64,000 nt of DNA from Nitrospirota bacterium (GCA_021825365.1 JAKAHR010000003.1:1-64000), one strand, 5' to 3'. Positions 51,834 through 61,500 are shown, counted from the stretch's first letter. Numbers and translations are program-made. Notes: generated by a model not told the origin, from the letters alone.

Positions 51834-52916
51834 CTATCTGACCTTTCCGATCAGATTGTGCGCAAAGCAGATCATGCCTTCTTTCAACTTCTTGCAGTAG
51901 GCTGAAAGCCACATGATAGCGCAATCTCCTATCTTATATCGAAAGAGGCGTACAAGATACAATCCAGCTACAGCTCGTATCAATCTTCCAACGATTATCT
52001 TCTTATGATCGATATCGACACCGCTCAGCATCTTTTGAAAGGCAGGATTGACAGCTTGCGTGCTCAACTTCTCGCCAAATTCGCTCGCACACGTAAGCGT
52101 CCTTTCAAACCAGGCTCTGAATTCATTACCGTACATCGCTGCGAGCCCCCGATCCTCTAATATTGCAAAGGCATTTTCTCGAACTCTTGTGGTAGCCTGC
52201 ATCTGCTTCAGCAATAATCCTTCTCGTCGCAAGGAACTCACGTGAGTTCCAAAATGACGACGATAAAAGACAAGGCCTTCCGGAACATAAAGGAATTTAC
52301 AGCCGTTGAGCAGCATACGAATGAGATAATCCGTGTCATCTTCTACGACGAGATCAAAGGACCAAGGGCCAACATCCAAAACCGCCCTTCTCACGAACAG
52401 GTACGCGTGTAAAGGCACAAACCAACTGCCAGCCAAATAGCCCCTCAGCATCGAATCTTCCGATTGTTCGGCTTCTTTCTGTCGGAGAGGGCCATATTCT
52501 ATGATGCTCGCGTCAAATAATGACCGCCAAGAACAATATGCACCTTGATACTCCGGATGCGCCCGTAATGCTCGCACTTGCGCAGCGAGCTTTCCACCGG
52601 CAAGAAGATCATCTGAATCCAAAAATTGGATAAACTCCCCTCTGGATTCAGGCAAACCGATATTCCTCGCTGCTGCCGCACCCTTATTAGTCTGGAAAAG
52701 ATACTTAACAATAAATGTCAGCTGCAGGGATCGGCTATCAGCCCATTTCTGAACTGTTTCCCCTGTATTGTCCGTAGAACCGTCATCAACTACGATAACT
52801 TCGATCGGTCGATAATCCTGTGCGTATATAGACTCCAAAGCCTTTAGCAAAACAGGTCCCCGATTATAAGTAGGTACAATTACAGACACCAATCCATTTT
52901 GATATTCAACAGCCAT
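51834..52916 (-). CDS. Glycosyltransferase family 2 protein
   Basis: 360 residues from the ATG at 52916 (an open frame reaches a TTG at 52949). Motifs VSVIVPTYNRGPVLLKALES, VIVVDDGSTDNTGE, FIQFLDSDDLL (D-x-D) and VVEDDTDYLIRML. A GT-A enzyme working on UDP- or GDP-sugars at the cytoplasmic side. C-terminal part (about 260-360) has no clear domain. It closes the AT-rich stretch. Confidence 0.9.
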   Translation of the reverse strand: MAVEYQNGLVSVIVPTYNRGPVLLKALESIYAQDYRPIEVIVVDDGSTDNTGETVQKWADSRSLQLTFIVKYLFQTNKGAAAARNIGLPESRGEFIQFLDSDDLLAGGKLAAQVRALRAHPEYQGAYCSWRSLFDASIIEYGPLRQKEAEQSEDSMLRGYLAGSWFVPLHAYLFVRRAVLDVGPWSFDLVVEDDTDYLIRMLLNGCKFLYVPEGLVFYRRHFGTHVSSLRREGLLLKQMQATTRVRENAFAILEDRGLAAMYGNEFRAWFERTLTCASEFGEKLSTQAVNPAFQKMLSGVDIDHKKIIVGRLIRAVAGLYLVRLFRYKIGDCAIMWLSAYCKKLKEGMICFAHNLIGKVR

Positions 52917-53016
52917 TATTGATTCGAACGGCACTAATAAGAACCCCAAATATCCGCCCGGTCGATTTTCACCTCAAATCAGGTATTGATTGCAGGACCT
53001 GTTGATTTGCATCCGT

Positions 53017-53796
53017 CTAGTCATATTTCTTAATACCACTCAACTCCAACAGGACGTGCCACACAAACCGCGGCCCGTCGATAAGATCCCGTCTCCACAG
53101 CTTCTTCGGTTCCTGGAGAAAACGCCACAGCCACTCCAAGCCGCTTCTGCCTACCCATTCGGGGACCCGTTTCACCCTGCCGCTGAGAAACAGGAAGGCA
53201 GCCCCTACTCCGGCAGCAACAGGAATGCGAAGTCTGTCTTTATGTTCATAGATCCACCGGTCCTGCTTGGGCAACCCAAGTCCGACCCACAAGACATCCG
53301 GCTTGGCATCATTGATCATCTTGACGACCGCTTCGTCCTCCTCCGGAGTAAGCGGTCTGAAAGGCGGAGAGTAAGTCCCGGCAACCTTGTGCCCCGGGTA
53401 TTTCTTTTCAAGGTTTTCCTTCAGGGCAGCCAGTGTCTCGTCCGTATCGCCGTAAAAGAAACTACTATAGCCTTTCTTATCGGCCAACTCGAAAAACGCC
53501 TGCATGATCTCGGCGCCAGGTGTTCTTGAAACGTTGCGCATCCCCCTGATCCGAGCTATCCACACGGGAGCGATGCCGTCAGGCACCCACAAGTCTGCCG
53601 AGTTGAGAATCGCCTTGAAATCCGGCTTTTTATGCGACTCCCATATGCCGTGAAAACCGGTGACTACCAACTGTCTGCATGCCGCATTGTATTCAGGGAA
53701 GGAGATCCAACGCTCAATCAGGAGCATTATCTCGGCAAGACCGAGAAGACTGACCTGGGAACCCAGTATGTTCACCTGCCGATTATGCTGCGCCAT
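53017..53796 (-). CDS. WecG/TagA/CpsF-family glycosyltransferase
   Basis: 259 residues. VVTGFHGIWESHKKPDF, ILNSADLWVPDGIAPVWIAR, FFYGDTDETL, PDVLWVGLGLPKQDRWI and VGAAFLFLSGRVKRVPEWVGRSGLEW are the standard marks of the WecG/TagA family. They usually transfer N-acetylmannosamine (or the uronic form) to a lipid-linked GlcNAc. This matches a WecA-type start, so it may use the product of the 41254 enzyme. Confidence 0.93.
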   Translation of the reverse strand: MAQHNRQVNILGSQVSLLGLAEIMLLIERWISFPEYNAACRQLVVTGFHGIWESHKKPDFKAILNSADLWVPDGIAPVWIARIRGMRNVSRTPGAEIMQAFFELADKKGYSSFFYGDTDETLAALKENLEKKYPGHKVAGTYSPPFRPLTPEEDEAVVKMINDAKPDVLWVGLGLPKQDRWIYEHKDRLRIPVAAGVGAAFLFLSGRVKRVPEWVGRSGLEWLWRFLQEPKKLWRRDLIDGPRFVWHVLLELSGIKKYD

Positions 53797-53827
53797 GATT
53801 CACCAAGAGTTATGAACCAGAAGATTG

Positions 53828-55096
53828 TTAATGCCCTTGATCCGCTCTCTTTTTCATCAAGCGCTCAAAGATCTTCATGTATTCCCCCATCACATATTCC
53901 TCGCTAAATAGGGGATAGAGGCGGCCTGATCCATAAGATTCCTCAAGGGTTCCGGACTTCCACTGAGCGTAGAGAGTTTCCAGCGCCGCAGCGATGGAAT
54001 CAGGCGAATTGACATCCGCAGCGATGCCTCCTCCGCAGCGCGACAAGATATCGTTAAGGGTTCCCACCTTGGGGGAAACTGCCAGAATAGGCCGGCCAGT
54101 CTGAACATAGTCTACAAATTTCGATGGGAGATAGATACCTATTTCGCATGGCACTTCTATCACAACAAGGATAGCTGCCTTGCCCTGATATTTCATTGCA
54201 TCAGGATAGGACATACTCCCTCTATATGTGGAACAGCCGTCAAGTCCGTGGGACAATATCTGCTCTTTGACCTTATCGTCAATCTTTCCAACCCAATGCA
54301 ACTCTAGAGGCATCCCCTCGTTATTGCGCCTGGCCTTATTTGTCCCTATGAGGAAATTTTCCAGGTTCCTTTCTTCATCGAGGCTACCCGAATGCAATAC
54401 AACGAATTTCTCATCGTGAGGAACCGATGGCATTTGCCATCTCAAGCTGACGTGGGGTATCACCGCACTTTTTGAAGCTGTTCCCCCTGGAAGATATGAG
54501 CACATATAATCCAATAGCCGCTCAGTTGGGAATATATTGATATCTGCGTTTCGACAGACAGCATTCATGTATCTTTTCAACAAAAAGGGGATTGTCGCAG
54601 CAGTGCCTCTGCCGTATGGGGGTGGCTCCTTTGCCTTAGGAACGGGATCATTCCAGACTGCAAGCCACGGTAGCCTCGCCAAACGGGCAACTGTCAGCGC
54701 TGGTAGATGACCCCAGTAAGGGTGCGAGCGAGATATGATGATATCATAATGTTTTCTGCCGATAAGCTTTTTTGCAAGCTTTATCGCCCGATCCGCCCAA
54801 ATCAAGCCCGACGTCAAGTGACCAGTGTTTATGGCTGCGAAGACCAATTTGGGAATATTCTTAACCCTTCTCCGGTTCTCATCGCAAATTGAAAAAACTT
54901 CACCATTGACTTCATACCATCTTTCTTCAAGTTTCTCCGGATAATAGAGGGCCGAATTTGTCCAAGTGATGACATCAATTCCCCAACCCAGTCGTGAAGC
55001 TGCAGTAACAAATTTCGCCGCTACAATCTGCTCTGCACCGCTAGGGGGGATGCACATGGGCGCAAACATGAGGATGCTGGGCATTGCCGAAGTCAT
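53828..55096 (-). CDS. Glycosyltransferase family 4-like protein
   Basis: 422 residues. The start ILMFAPMCIPPSGAEQIVAAKF resembles the N-terminal half of GT4 enzymes, and LPSKFVDYVQTGRPILAVSPK and VLHSGSLDEERNLENFLIG form the donor half. The E-x7-E motif is weak, replaced by LPSKFVDYVQ. It is a probable glycosyltransferase of the second cassette; donor unknown. Confidence 0.8.
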   Translation of the reverse strand: MTSAMPSILMFAPMCIPPSGAEQIVAAKFVTAASRLGWGIDVITWTNSALYYPEKLEERWYEVNGEVFSICDENRRRVKNIPKLVFAAINTGHLTSGLIWADRAIKLAKKLIGRKHYDIIISRSHPYWGHLPALTVARLARLPWLAVWNDPVPKAKEPPPYGRGTAATIPFLLKRYMNAVCRNADINIFPTERLLDYMCSYLPGGTASKSAVIPHVSLRWQMPSVPHDEKFVVLHSGSLDEERNLENFLIGTNKARRNNEGMPLELHWVGKIDDKVKEQILSHGLDGCSTYRGSMSYPDAMKYQGKAAILVVIEVPCEIGIYLPSKFVDYVQTGRPILAVSPKVGTLNDILSRCGGGIAADVNSPDSIAAALETLYAQWKSGTLEESYGSGRLYPLFSEEYVMGEYMKIFERLMKKRADQGH

Positions 55097-55165
55097 TTTT
55101 GTTATTTCATCGCATGGGCATTCTTAGCTGTTTCTTGAGATCATCGCTTTATCGGCATATGCAGC

Positions 55166-56137
55166 TTAGGAAATATGCCTCCGGGCCTGACCTCCCCATT
55201 GAAAAACAACGACAAGCTGATGGCCTATTGCCGAAGCAAGAAACCCTCTGCGCATGTTGCCAATTTCGCCCATAGTCCCCAGAAGTCCGATTTCGTTAAC
55301 TATCTCAAGGAGCTTCTTCAGCCTCTGATACCGTCTGGCCAACCGGTTTGATGAATTATTCCGACAATCTCCCAAGAACCTTGATGATTCTGAATATGCA
55401 ACTGAAAGGCCAGCATCTCGTGCAAGACGAGATAAGACCGGGAGGGAAAAATAGTACAGATGCTCAAAACTTGTTTGAAAACCAAACCACTCTTCTCGAT
55501 AGCGTTTGGTGCACAAATAATTCGGGGTACTGAGCACGAGCAAACCGCCCTCCCGCAGCAACTCAGATACATGATCGAGAAAGCGTAGGGGGCTTGTCAC
55601 GTGTTCGATGACTTCCATTCCTATGACGATATCAAATCTTTGAGAAGTTGACTTAACATATTCTTCAATTCTGCCCGTCGATACGTCCAAACCCCGCTGT
55701 CTCGCCACATCAGCCGCAAACTCAGAAATCTCAAGCCCCTTGACGCTTGCCCCCTGGCTCTTGAGTAGCGCAAGAAGATCGCCTGTGGCGCATCCTATTT
55801 CGAGTATGCTCTTCTTCTGGAAGCCCCCGAACTTTTCATTTATTATCTCAACCACACGCGGGATGGACTTAGCCTCTTCCGACACTTCAGTGGGTCCGGC
55901 GGAAACATTGCATCTCAGGCCGCCGACGCCCTCATCCGCGCGAACCCCGGTAAAGTAATCTGCCTCGTAAAACCGGGAGATAAAATCCGCTAAGGGTCGC
56001 GGACTGAGGTATGCCAGACCGCACACTGCACATTCGACCACGAGCATGCCGTCAGCCCGGACGAAGCTCTGTCTCGCTTCTCGCCCACCGCAAGAATCGC
56101 AGGGGACTTTTTCGAGTTCATCAGGATTCCAGGTCAT
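55166..56137 (-). CDS. SAM-dependent methyltransferase with N-terminal zinc ribbon
   Basis: 323 residues. The N-terminus carries CDSC and CAVCGLAYLSPRP (four-cysteine ribbon), then the class I core: ILEIGCATGDLLALLKSQGA, GLEISEFAADVARQRGLDV and FDIVIGMEVIEHVTSPLRFL. This is the Methyltransf_13/14-type architecture of sugar C-methyltransferases and related enzymes in O-antigen clusters, so it may act on a nucleotide-sugar. Overlaps the flippase gene by 17 bases. Confidence 0.87.
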   Translation of the reverse strand: MTWNPDELEKVPCDSCGGREARQSFVRADGMLVVECAVCGLAYLSPRPLADFISRFYEADYFTGVRADEGVGGLRCNVSAGPTEVSEEAKSIPRVVEIINEKFGGFQKKSILEIGCATGDLLALLKSQGASVKGLEISEFAADVARQRGLDVSTGRIEEYVKSTSQRFDIVIGMEVIEHVTSPLRFLDHVSELLREGGLLVLSTPNYLCTKRYREEWFGFQTSFEHLYYFSLPVLSRLARDAGLSVAYSESSRFLGDCRNNSSNRLARRYQRLKKLLEIVNEIGLLGTMGEIGNMRRGFLASAIGHQLVVVFQWGGQARRHIS

Positions 56138-57467
56138 TTGTGTACCATGAGATTCTCTTACTGAAAAGTATGAAATATGCGAAAGAGACCACCCCTATCA
56201 GATGAACGCCGTAGGCTATCACGTTGGCAAAGGCAAGCCCCATCGCTCCCCTGTCAATGAGCATCCAGCAAGAAAATATTAGGACAATCCCCCAAATGAA
56301 ATTTAAGATAAAAGCCCACCACATCCTGTCTCTGCTCGCAATGGCCTGCCCGATAACCGACACGCTTGCAGACAAGACCGCCGAGACCGCCAACAACACA
56401 AGCACACCCCTCCCGGACGAAAACTCCTGTCCGTAACTTGACATGATGATCGCCGCCGCGAGCGAGATGATGAGGGCTACCACGGCAGCAATGCCTGTAT
56501 TAAGAGCCCAGTTATACCAGAGGACCTTCTTGTAGCTCCTGCTGTCATTATTGCTATAGAGGCTTGAGAGCATGGGCAAGACAATGGCGCTCATACTGCC
56601 CGGCAGAAACAGTATCGCATTGCGCCATTGATTAGCAGCATTGAATACCCCCATTTCCGCGTACCCATTCGGTTGATTGACAAGCAGCGCTCCGCAGACC
56701 CAGTTGACCGGTCCGACCATCATCCCGCTCAGGAAGGCGGGGACACTGAACCGCCACAAGACCGGCCACTCTTTCTTGCCGTGGACATAATCGATCGGTA
56801 TATTTTCACTGCCAAGACGATTGTTCAGGGCAACGTGATTTAATACGCAATTGACCGCCATGGAGATAACCAGACCCCACACCGCGCCCTGCAAGCCCGC
56901 GACGTACACGCCGCCGACCATAAGCGGAAAAGACAACAGGCCTGAGGCCAGATTGATATTGGCTACCGCCCTGAAGGCCTCGAAACCGGACAATGCCCCT
57001 GTCTGGACGCCGTTGATTGCAGAGAAGAATAGAAGACCAGCCCCAATCTGCAATAAAGGTGCAAGATGAGGAGCCGCCAGCGTATGCGTCGCAAGCCATG
57101 GAGCAAACATAATGAGTGCAAGGGAGATCAGCCCGCCCGTCCCGAGGGCAACAAGAACGGAAAGACCGATGATACGACCCGTCTTTTCAGGGTCCTTCTG
57201 CCTGAATTCCGCAACATATTTTGTGGCTGTCACGCCCAGCCCGAGACCGGCAAACAGCCCAAACATCCCGACAGTGCTCTGGATAATTCCCAGCTCGCCA
57301 AACCCGGTCTTCCCCAGAAACCGTGCGACAACAATAGAGGCCAGCAGGGCAAGGCCGCGGGATATGACCGCGCCTGCAACAGACCAGAAGGTCCCCAGGG
57401 CGAATCGTGCCCTGACAGATCCTTCGGGAAGATGACTCTTCTGTAACTCTTTTATCCTTGCTAACAA
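56121..57467 (-). CDS. Oligosaccharide flippase (Wzx-like)
   Basis: 448 residues, 12-14 membrane segments. SVAGAVISRGLALLASIVVARFLG and FGELGIIQSTVGMFGLFAGLGLG are the PST/MATE-like start. It flips lipid-linked repeat units. The second flippase of the window (the first is at 23372), which supports two distinct repeat units. Overlaps the downstream methyltransferase gene by 17 bases. Confidence 0.9.
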   Translation of the reverse strand: MLARIKELQKSHLPEGSVRARFALGTFWSVAGAVISRGLALLASIVVARFLGKTGFGELGIIQSTVGMFGLFAGLGLGVTATKYVAEFRQKDPEKTGRIIGLSVLVALGTGGLISLALIMFAPWLATHTLAAPHLAPLLQIGAGLLFFSAINGVQTGALSGFEAFRAVANINLASGLLSFPLMVGGVYVAGLQGAVWGLVISMAVNCVLNHVALNNRLGSENIPIDYVHGKKEWPVLWRFSVPAFLSGMMVGPVNWVCGALLVNQPNGYAEMGVFNAANQWRNAILFLPGSMSAIVLPMLSSLYSNNDSRSYKKVLWYNWALNTGIAAVVALIISLAAAIIMSSYGQEFSSGRGVLVLLAVSAVLSASVSVIGQAIASRDRMWWAFILNFIWGIVLIFSCWMLIDRGAMGLAFANVIAYGVHLIGVVSFAYFILFSKRISWYTNDLES

Positions 57468-57486
57468 CGAAGGCCTTTCCCTGTCT

Positions 57487-58344
57487 TCATCTTTTCCTCA
57501 GACAAAACCCCTGCACCGCCAGCTCCAGGTGTTCGAGGCCAAGCTGTTTCTTCTCGCCTGTCAGGGCCTTCAGCACGTGGTGTTTCACCGCATAGGCGGC
57601 GAGCCGGCCGCCTTCCCTGTGCTTTGCCGGATACGGGCCGTTGTTCATGGTCAGCAGGTCGGAGGGATGCACGCTCCGGTCAGGTGCCGCATAGGCGAAG
57701 TGATCGTCGAGGGCCGCCTGCAGCCTCTTGTGGCGGTCTATGTCCTCCGGGTCTTTCAGGTCAACGTCCACCGTCAGCAGGAGCATGCCGCCAGGCCTGA
57801 GCACCCGCGCCATCCCGGCAACAGCATGCTCGAAGTCGGGGACATGTTCCAGCACGCTGATGCAGTAGATCGCATCGAGGCTGCTGCGGTCAAAAGGCAG
57901 GTTCCTGCCGTCTGTCAGCAGTACATCAACCGAACCCGGAGACTGCGGCACATGGCCGATCGCCCTGCCGAGGTCCTCCATGCATACGGGATCGATATCA
58001 GCGCAGGTGACGTGGCAGCCGAGGCGGGCGACGACAAAGGGGAAGAAGGTCACCCCGCTTCCCATGTCGAGCACCCGGGGAGTCGCCCCGTCGGGAAGGA
58101 GTCCGCGCCATTCCTTCAGATGGTGATATACATACGGATACTCCCAGACGCGGCTCCAGGCATGGAGCGCATCAGCCGGCCACTTATACCCGGCGCTCCG
58201 AAACGATGCCTCCTTTGACAGGAAATCCACCTGGGCCTTTTCGAGGAAGGCGAAATCCTCCCGCCAGGCGCCGCTTTCGAGGTCAGACAATGCAGCCAGG
58301 CCGCTGCGGTTGAAAACAGAGTAGCTAGGACGCTCTATGCTCAT
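57487..58344 (-). CDS. SAM-dependent methyltransferase
   Basis: 285 residues. Class I core [46 protein letters not shown] and [18 protein letters not shown]-terminal helical part of unknown fold ([19 protein letters not shown]). Its ATG overlaps the stop of the epimerase gene (ATGA). Possibly modifies the glucuronate-type sugar made by that enzyme. Confidence 0.86.
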   Translation of the reverse strand: MSIERPSYSVFNRSGLAALSDLESGAWREDFAFLEKAQVDFLSKEASFRSAGYKWPADALHAWSRVWEYPYVYHHLKEWRGLLPDGATPRVLDMGSGVTFFPFVVARLGCHVTCADIDPVCMEDLGRAIGHVPQSPGSVDVLLTDGRNLPFDRSSLDAIYCISVLEHVPDFEHAVAGMARVLRPGGMLLLTVDVDLKDPEDIDRHKRLQAALDDHFAYAAPDRSVHPSDLLTMNNGPYPAKHREGGRLAAYAVKHHVLKALTGEKKQLGLEHLELAVQGFCLRKR

Positions 58345-59351
58345 TGCTTATAGTATCCCCGGTACCAGTCGACAAACTTCCGGAGCCCCTCTTCGAGCGG
58401 CGTGGAAGGCCTGAACCCCACGTCCTTCGTCAGGTCGTCGACGTCCGCATACGTGGCAGGCACGTCTCCCGGCTGCATCGGCAGGAGGTTCTTCTCCGCC
58501 TTTTTCCCGAGGCAGTCCTCGAGGACCCCGATAAAACGCAGGAGTTCGACCGGATTGTTATTGCCTATGTTGTAGAGGCGGTACGGGGCGTAACTGGTGG
58601 CGGTATCCGGGCTCTCCCCGGACCATCCGGCATCAGGCGCGGGGATGCGGTCCATCACGCGCACCACGCCTTCGATGATATCGTCGATGTAGGTGAAGTC
58701 CCGCTGCATCCTGCCGTTGTTGAAGACGTCGATCGGACGTCCGTCGAGGATGGCCCGGGTGAAGAGGAAATATGCCATGTCCGGCCTTCCCCACGGCCCG
58801 TAGACCGTGAAGAACCGCAGGCCCGTACAGGGGATGCCGTAGAGGCTCGCATACGTGTGGGCCATGAGTTCGCCCGCCTTCTTCGTCGCCGCATACAGGG
58901 AGACGGGGTGGTCGACGTTATGATGGACTGAAAAAGGCATCTTCGTATTCGCCCCGTAGACCGAACTCGACGAGGCGAAGACCAGGTGTCCCACCTTCGT
59001 ATGCCTGCAGCCCTCGAGGACATTGAGGAAGCCCTGTATGTTGCTGTCGATGTAGGCGTGCGGGTTGGTGAGGGAGTACCGGACGCCCGCCTGCGCCGCG
59101 AGGTTCACGACGGCGCCGAAGCGCTCCTCGGCGAAGAGGCGTTCCATCGCCTCCCGGTCCGCAAGGTCGATCCGCATCGGCCTGAAGTTGCGGCTGAAGG
59201 CGAGTTCCTTTATCCGCGCAAGCTTCAGGTTGACGTCGTAATAGTCGTTGAGGCTGTCGAGGCCGACCACCTCGTGCCCTTCGTCAAGGAGCCTCCTGCA
59301 GAGGTGAAATCCGATGAACCCGGCAGCGCCGGTGACGAGTACCTTTTTCAC
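58341..59351 (-). CDS. UDP-glucuronate 4-epimerase-like NAD-dependent epimerase
   Basis: 336 residues. [42 protein letters not shown] (the LpsL/GAE signature), [17 protein letters not shown], catalytic [14 protein letters not shown] (Y-x3-K) and [22 protein letters not shown]. These mark the UDP-GlcA/UDP-GalA epimerase subfamily. It would provide UDP-galacturonate for an acidic polymer. First structural gene after the regulators, and the probable start of the long minus-strand run. Confidence 0.92.
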   Translation of the reverse strand: MKKVLVTGAAGFIGFHLCRRLLDEGHEVVGLDSLNDYYDVNLKLARIKELAFSRNFRPMRIDLADREAMERLFAEERFGAVVNLAAQAGVRYSLTNPHAYIDSNIQGFLNVLEGCRHTKVGHLVFASSSSVYGANTKMPFSVHHNVDHPVSLYAATKKAGELMAHTYASLYGIPCTGLRFFTVYGPWGRPDMAYFLFTRAILDGRPIDVFNNGRMQRDFTYIDDIIEGVVRVMDRIPAPDAGWSGESPDTATSYAPYRLYNIGNNNPVELLRFIGVLEDCLGKKAEKNLLPMQPGDVPATYADVDDLTKDVGFRPSTPLEEGLRKFVDWYRGYYKQ

Positions 59352-59415
59352 TTTTTCATCTCCTTATCCTGCATCTCCCTGTGCGTGCGGCAGGGCATGT
59401 CTCCCGGCTCCCCGC

Positions 59416-59736
59416 TCACTGCCCTTTGCCCTGTTCCATCCGCAGGGCGTCGATTTCCTGTTTCAGCCTCTCATATTCCTCTGTCTTGCGCCGGAGGAAG
59501 GCGTACGTCTGCGTCATCTTCGTCCGCACCCCCTGCGGCGTGAGGATATACCGGTAGGCGATCTTGTTGTTGGCGTTCTTGAAGCGCATCGCCTTGATGT
59601 ACCCCTTTTCAAGGAGTGCGTTGACGATATAGTTCATCTTGCCGAGGCTCAGCCCCATGCGCCGGGAAAGCTCCCGCTGGGAGATGGCGCCGTCCCTGGC
59701 TAATTCGCGGAGCGTCTTGAAATGGGATTCATCCAT
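59416..59736 (-). CDS. MarR-type EPS-associated transcriptional regulator
   Basis: 106 residues. A winged-helix of MarR type (ISQRELSRRMGLSLGKMNYIVNALLEKGYI, then NNKIAYRYILTPQGVRTK) followed by a basic coiled-coil-like tail (LRRKTEEYERLKQEIDALR). It matches the small group annotated as EPS-associated MarR-family regulators. It lies between the NusG-like gene and the epimerase gene at the head of the EPS locus and probably controls it. Confidence 0.9.
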   Translation of the reverse strand: MDESHFKTLRELARDGAISQRELSRRMGLSLGKMNYIVNALLEKGYIKAMRFKNANNKIAYRYILTPQGVRTKMTQTYAFLRRKTEEYERLKQEIDALRMEQGKGQ

Positions 59737-59832
59737 GAGCCGATTTCGGGCAGGCTACCGCCGAATCCTGTCAAGAGGACCGCCGGGCAAGAAGATGTTG
59801 AGCCATGCGTTCATGCACTGAACTAATGTTTA

Positions 59833-59862
59833 AGTATAAAAGAAAGTCTCCCGAAGGCGCAA
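59833..59862 (-). promoter_or_regulatory. Putative promoter of the MarR-type regulator
   Basis: On the minus strand TTGCGC (59857-59862), 18 bases, TATACT (59833-59838). A TTGACA further downstream in the leader has no good -10. Confidence 0.4.
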
Positions 59863-59870
59863 GAGAATAA

Positions 59871-60356
59871 TCAGGCCTTGCGCACGGAACGCTGCTCTAT
59901 CTCCACCCTGCTGTGAAGGGCATCGAGAAGGATCAGGACCCGTTCCCTGCCGGGGATGTCCCGCTCGAAGACTCCGTAGAAATCCTTGAAAGGTCCTTCC
60001 TCCACGAGGACCGCCTCGCCCGGCCTGAACTGCCTCGCCGCCACCCGGACGATGTCGCCGTCGAGCCGCTCGCGGATCGCCGCGATGATCTCGTCGTGAA
60101 CGGGCAGCGGATATTCCCTGCCGACGATATATTTCACCCCCCGCGTATACTTCACCATCCTGCAGTCTTCGCCGCAGTCGAGGAAGGCGAAGATATAGCA
60201 GGGAAAGAGCTGTTCGATCACCTCTTCGTACTTCGATCGCCGGAACTTATTCCGGAGGATCTTCGGGAACAGCGTCTCGATACCCGCGTTATTGAGGAGC
60301 CTGACCGTCGACTCCTCTGCATTGGGCTTCGTATAAACGGCATACCACTGCCTCAT
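59871..60356 (-). CDS. NusG/RfaH-like transcription antiterminator
   Basis: 161 residues from the ATG at 60356 (GGGGAG upstream); a longer open frame to the right is not supported. NGN domain starts MRQWYAVYTKPNAEE with IETLFPKILR, YIFAFLDCGED and YTRGVKYIVGREYPLPVHDE; a KOW motif follows at about 115-140 (FRPGEAVLVEEGPFKDFYGVF). This is the RfaH/LoaP/UpxY type that binds RNA polymerase and lets it read long operons. It is the first gene of the minus-strand EPS locus and fits the unusual length of the transcripts. Confidence 0.93.
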   Translation of the reverse strand: MRQWYAVYTKPNAEESTVRLLNNAGIETLFPKILRNKFRRSKYEEVIEQLFPCYIFAFLDCGEDCRMVKYTRGVKYIVGREYPLPVHDEIIAAIRERLDGDIVRVAARQFRPGEAVLVEEGPFKDFYGVFERDIPGRERVLILLDALHSRVEIEQRSVRKA

Positions 60357-60452
60357 GGCCGCATCTCCCCGTGCGCGGCGCCGGCAAGGCCGTCTCCCGA
60401 CTGTAGGTGGCAATTGATGTCCGGCATGGATCAGCTCATTTCCTCTGCAGCT

Positions 60453-60482
60453 ATTGTAACAGCCGCGGGGAAGGTGCAACAA
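60453..60482 (-). promoter_or_regulatory. Promoter of the NusG-like gene and EPS locus
   Basis: On the minus strand TTGTTG (60477-60482), 18 bases, TACAAT (60453-60458), giving a leader of about 90 bases before the ATG. The spacer contains no other gene. A pausing (ops-like) site is expected in this leader but I cannot point to one. Confidence 0.5.
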
Positions 60483-60533
60483 CACGTCTCTGCACATCCG
60501 CCTGCCCGCTGCCACATTGGTGCAAACGTCAGA

Positions 60534-60563
60534 TTGACTTGCCCGCAGCCCAATGGTTATCGT
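60534..60563 (+). promoter_or_regulatory. Putative promoter of the HAD phosphatase gene
   Basis: TTGACT (60534-60539), 17 bases, TTATCG (60557-60562), only eight bases before the ATG at 60571. The message may be leaderless, as seen for the VanZ-like gene. Confidence 0.45.
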
Positions 60564-60570
60564 AAAAAGT

Positions 60571-61254
60571 ATGAAACTGATCCTCTTCGATATCGACGGG
60601 ACGCTTATGGACTCGGGCGGCGCCGGCACGCGCGCCCTCAGCCTCGCCTTTGAAGAGCTGTTCTCGATCCGGGACGCCTTCCATGACATCTCCCTGGCCG
60701 GCAAGACCGATCCCCAGATCCTGCGGGAGGGGCTGAAGCGCCACGGGCTCGACGACTCAAATGGCGTTGTTCCGGGGTTTTTCGACGCGTACCTGAGGCA
60801 CCTCAGCCTGCACATCGATAACGCGAAGGGCCACCTCAAGCCCGGCATCAGGGAGGCGCTCGCAGTCCTCGCAAGCCGGAAAGATTATGTGCTCGGGCTC
60901 CTCACCGGGAACATCGAGAAAGGGGCGGGCATCAAGCTCGATCACTATGGCATCAGCCGCTATTTCCGCGTCGGCGCCTATGGCAGCGACGCCGAGGACA
61001 GGAACGTCCTGCTGCCGGTCGCGGTCGAAAAGCTTCGCAGGGACCATGCCTTCAACGTTGCATTCAAAGACTGCGTCGTCATCGGTGACACGCCCCGCGA
61101 TGTGGAGTGCTCAAAGCCATATGGCGCCCGCGCTGTCGCGGTTGCAACCGGCCCCTATTCGCGTGAGGATCTCGTCAAGGCCGGCGCTGATGTCGTCTTC
61201 GACGACCTCTCCGACACGCAAAGGCTCCTGTCGGTGCTGAATAGCAGTCACTGA
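60571..61254 (+). CDS. HAD-family phosphatase
   Basis: 227 residues from MKLILFDIDGTLMDSGG (D-x-D-G-T nucleophile motif). The helical cap starts around 18-90, then VLGLLTGNIEKGAGIKL (motif II T) and FKDCVVIGDTPRDVECSKPYG (motif III/IV K and GD-x3-D). It resembles phosphoglycolate phosphatase or beta-phosphoglucomutase-like HADs. No substrate can be fixed from sequence. Divergent from the NusG-like gene with its own promoter. Confidence 0.88.
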   Translation: MKLILFDIDGTLMDSGGAGTRALSLAFEELFSIRDAFHDISLAGKTDPQILREGLKRHGLDDSNGVVPGFFDAYLRHLSLHIDNAKGHLKPGIREALAVLASRKDYVLGLLTGNIEKGAGIKLDHYGISRYFRVGAYGSDAEDRNVLLPVAVEKLRRDHAFNVAFKDCVVIGDTPRDVECSKPYGARAVAVATGPYSREDLVKAGADVVFDDLSDTQRLLSVLNSSH

Positions 61255-61312
61255 AAAAAGGCCCAATCCTTTTTGTATTCCGGAAATATACAAGCAGGAG
61301 GAGAGAATCGCC

Positions 61313-61420
61313 ATGAGCGAAATTGGATGTCCTTCGGTAACGGTTCCAGCAGAAATGAAGCGGCAGCAGCCTCGGGTGTATGAGCCCGCCAGGGCGAGTT
61401 CCGGGGATGCAGCGGAATGA
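61313..61420 (+). CDS. Hypothetical 35-residue peptide
   Basis: ATG at 61313 with a strong GGAGGAG Shine-Dalgarno sequence ten bases upstream. Reads MSEIGCPSVTVPAEMKRQQP and 15 more residues to a TGA at 61420. It lies between the HAD and uvrB genes. The strong ribosome site is the only support; the peptide could also be a leader regulating uvrB. The 61421-61500 stretch has no feature I can name. Confidence 0.35.
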   Translation: MSEIGCPSVTVPAEMKRQQPRVYEPARASSGDAAE

Positions 61421-61500
61421 GCCGTGGAACTGTCGAAGGATATCTGCAGACGCGAATGCCGGTTCTCTCTGTAGATCGTATCACTCGTTAGGCCAGGGAT

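Noticed and set aside
60357-60848. Extension of the NusG-like frame upstream to 60848
   Set aside because: It runs antisense to the HAD gene and through the promoter region; the NGN domain begins exactly at MRQWYAVYTK.
61255-61274. Terminator after the HAD gene
   Set aside because: AAAAAGG/CCTTTTT pairs form only a weak AT-rich stem, insufficient for a confident call.
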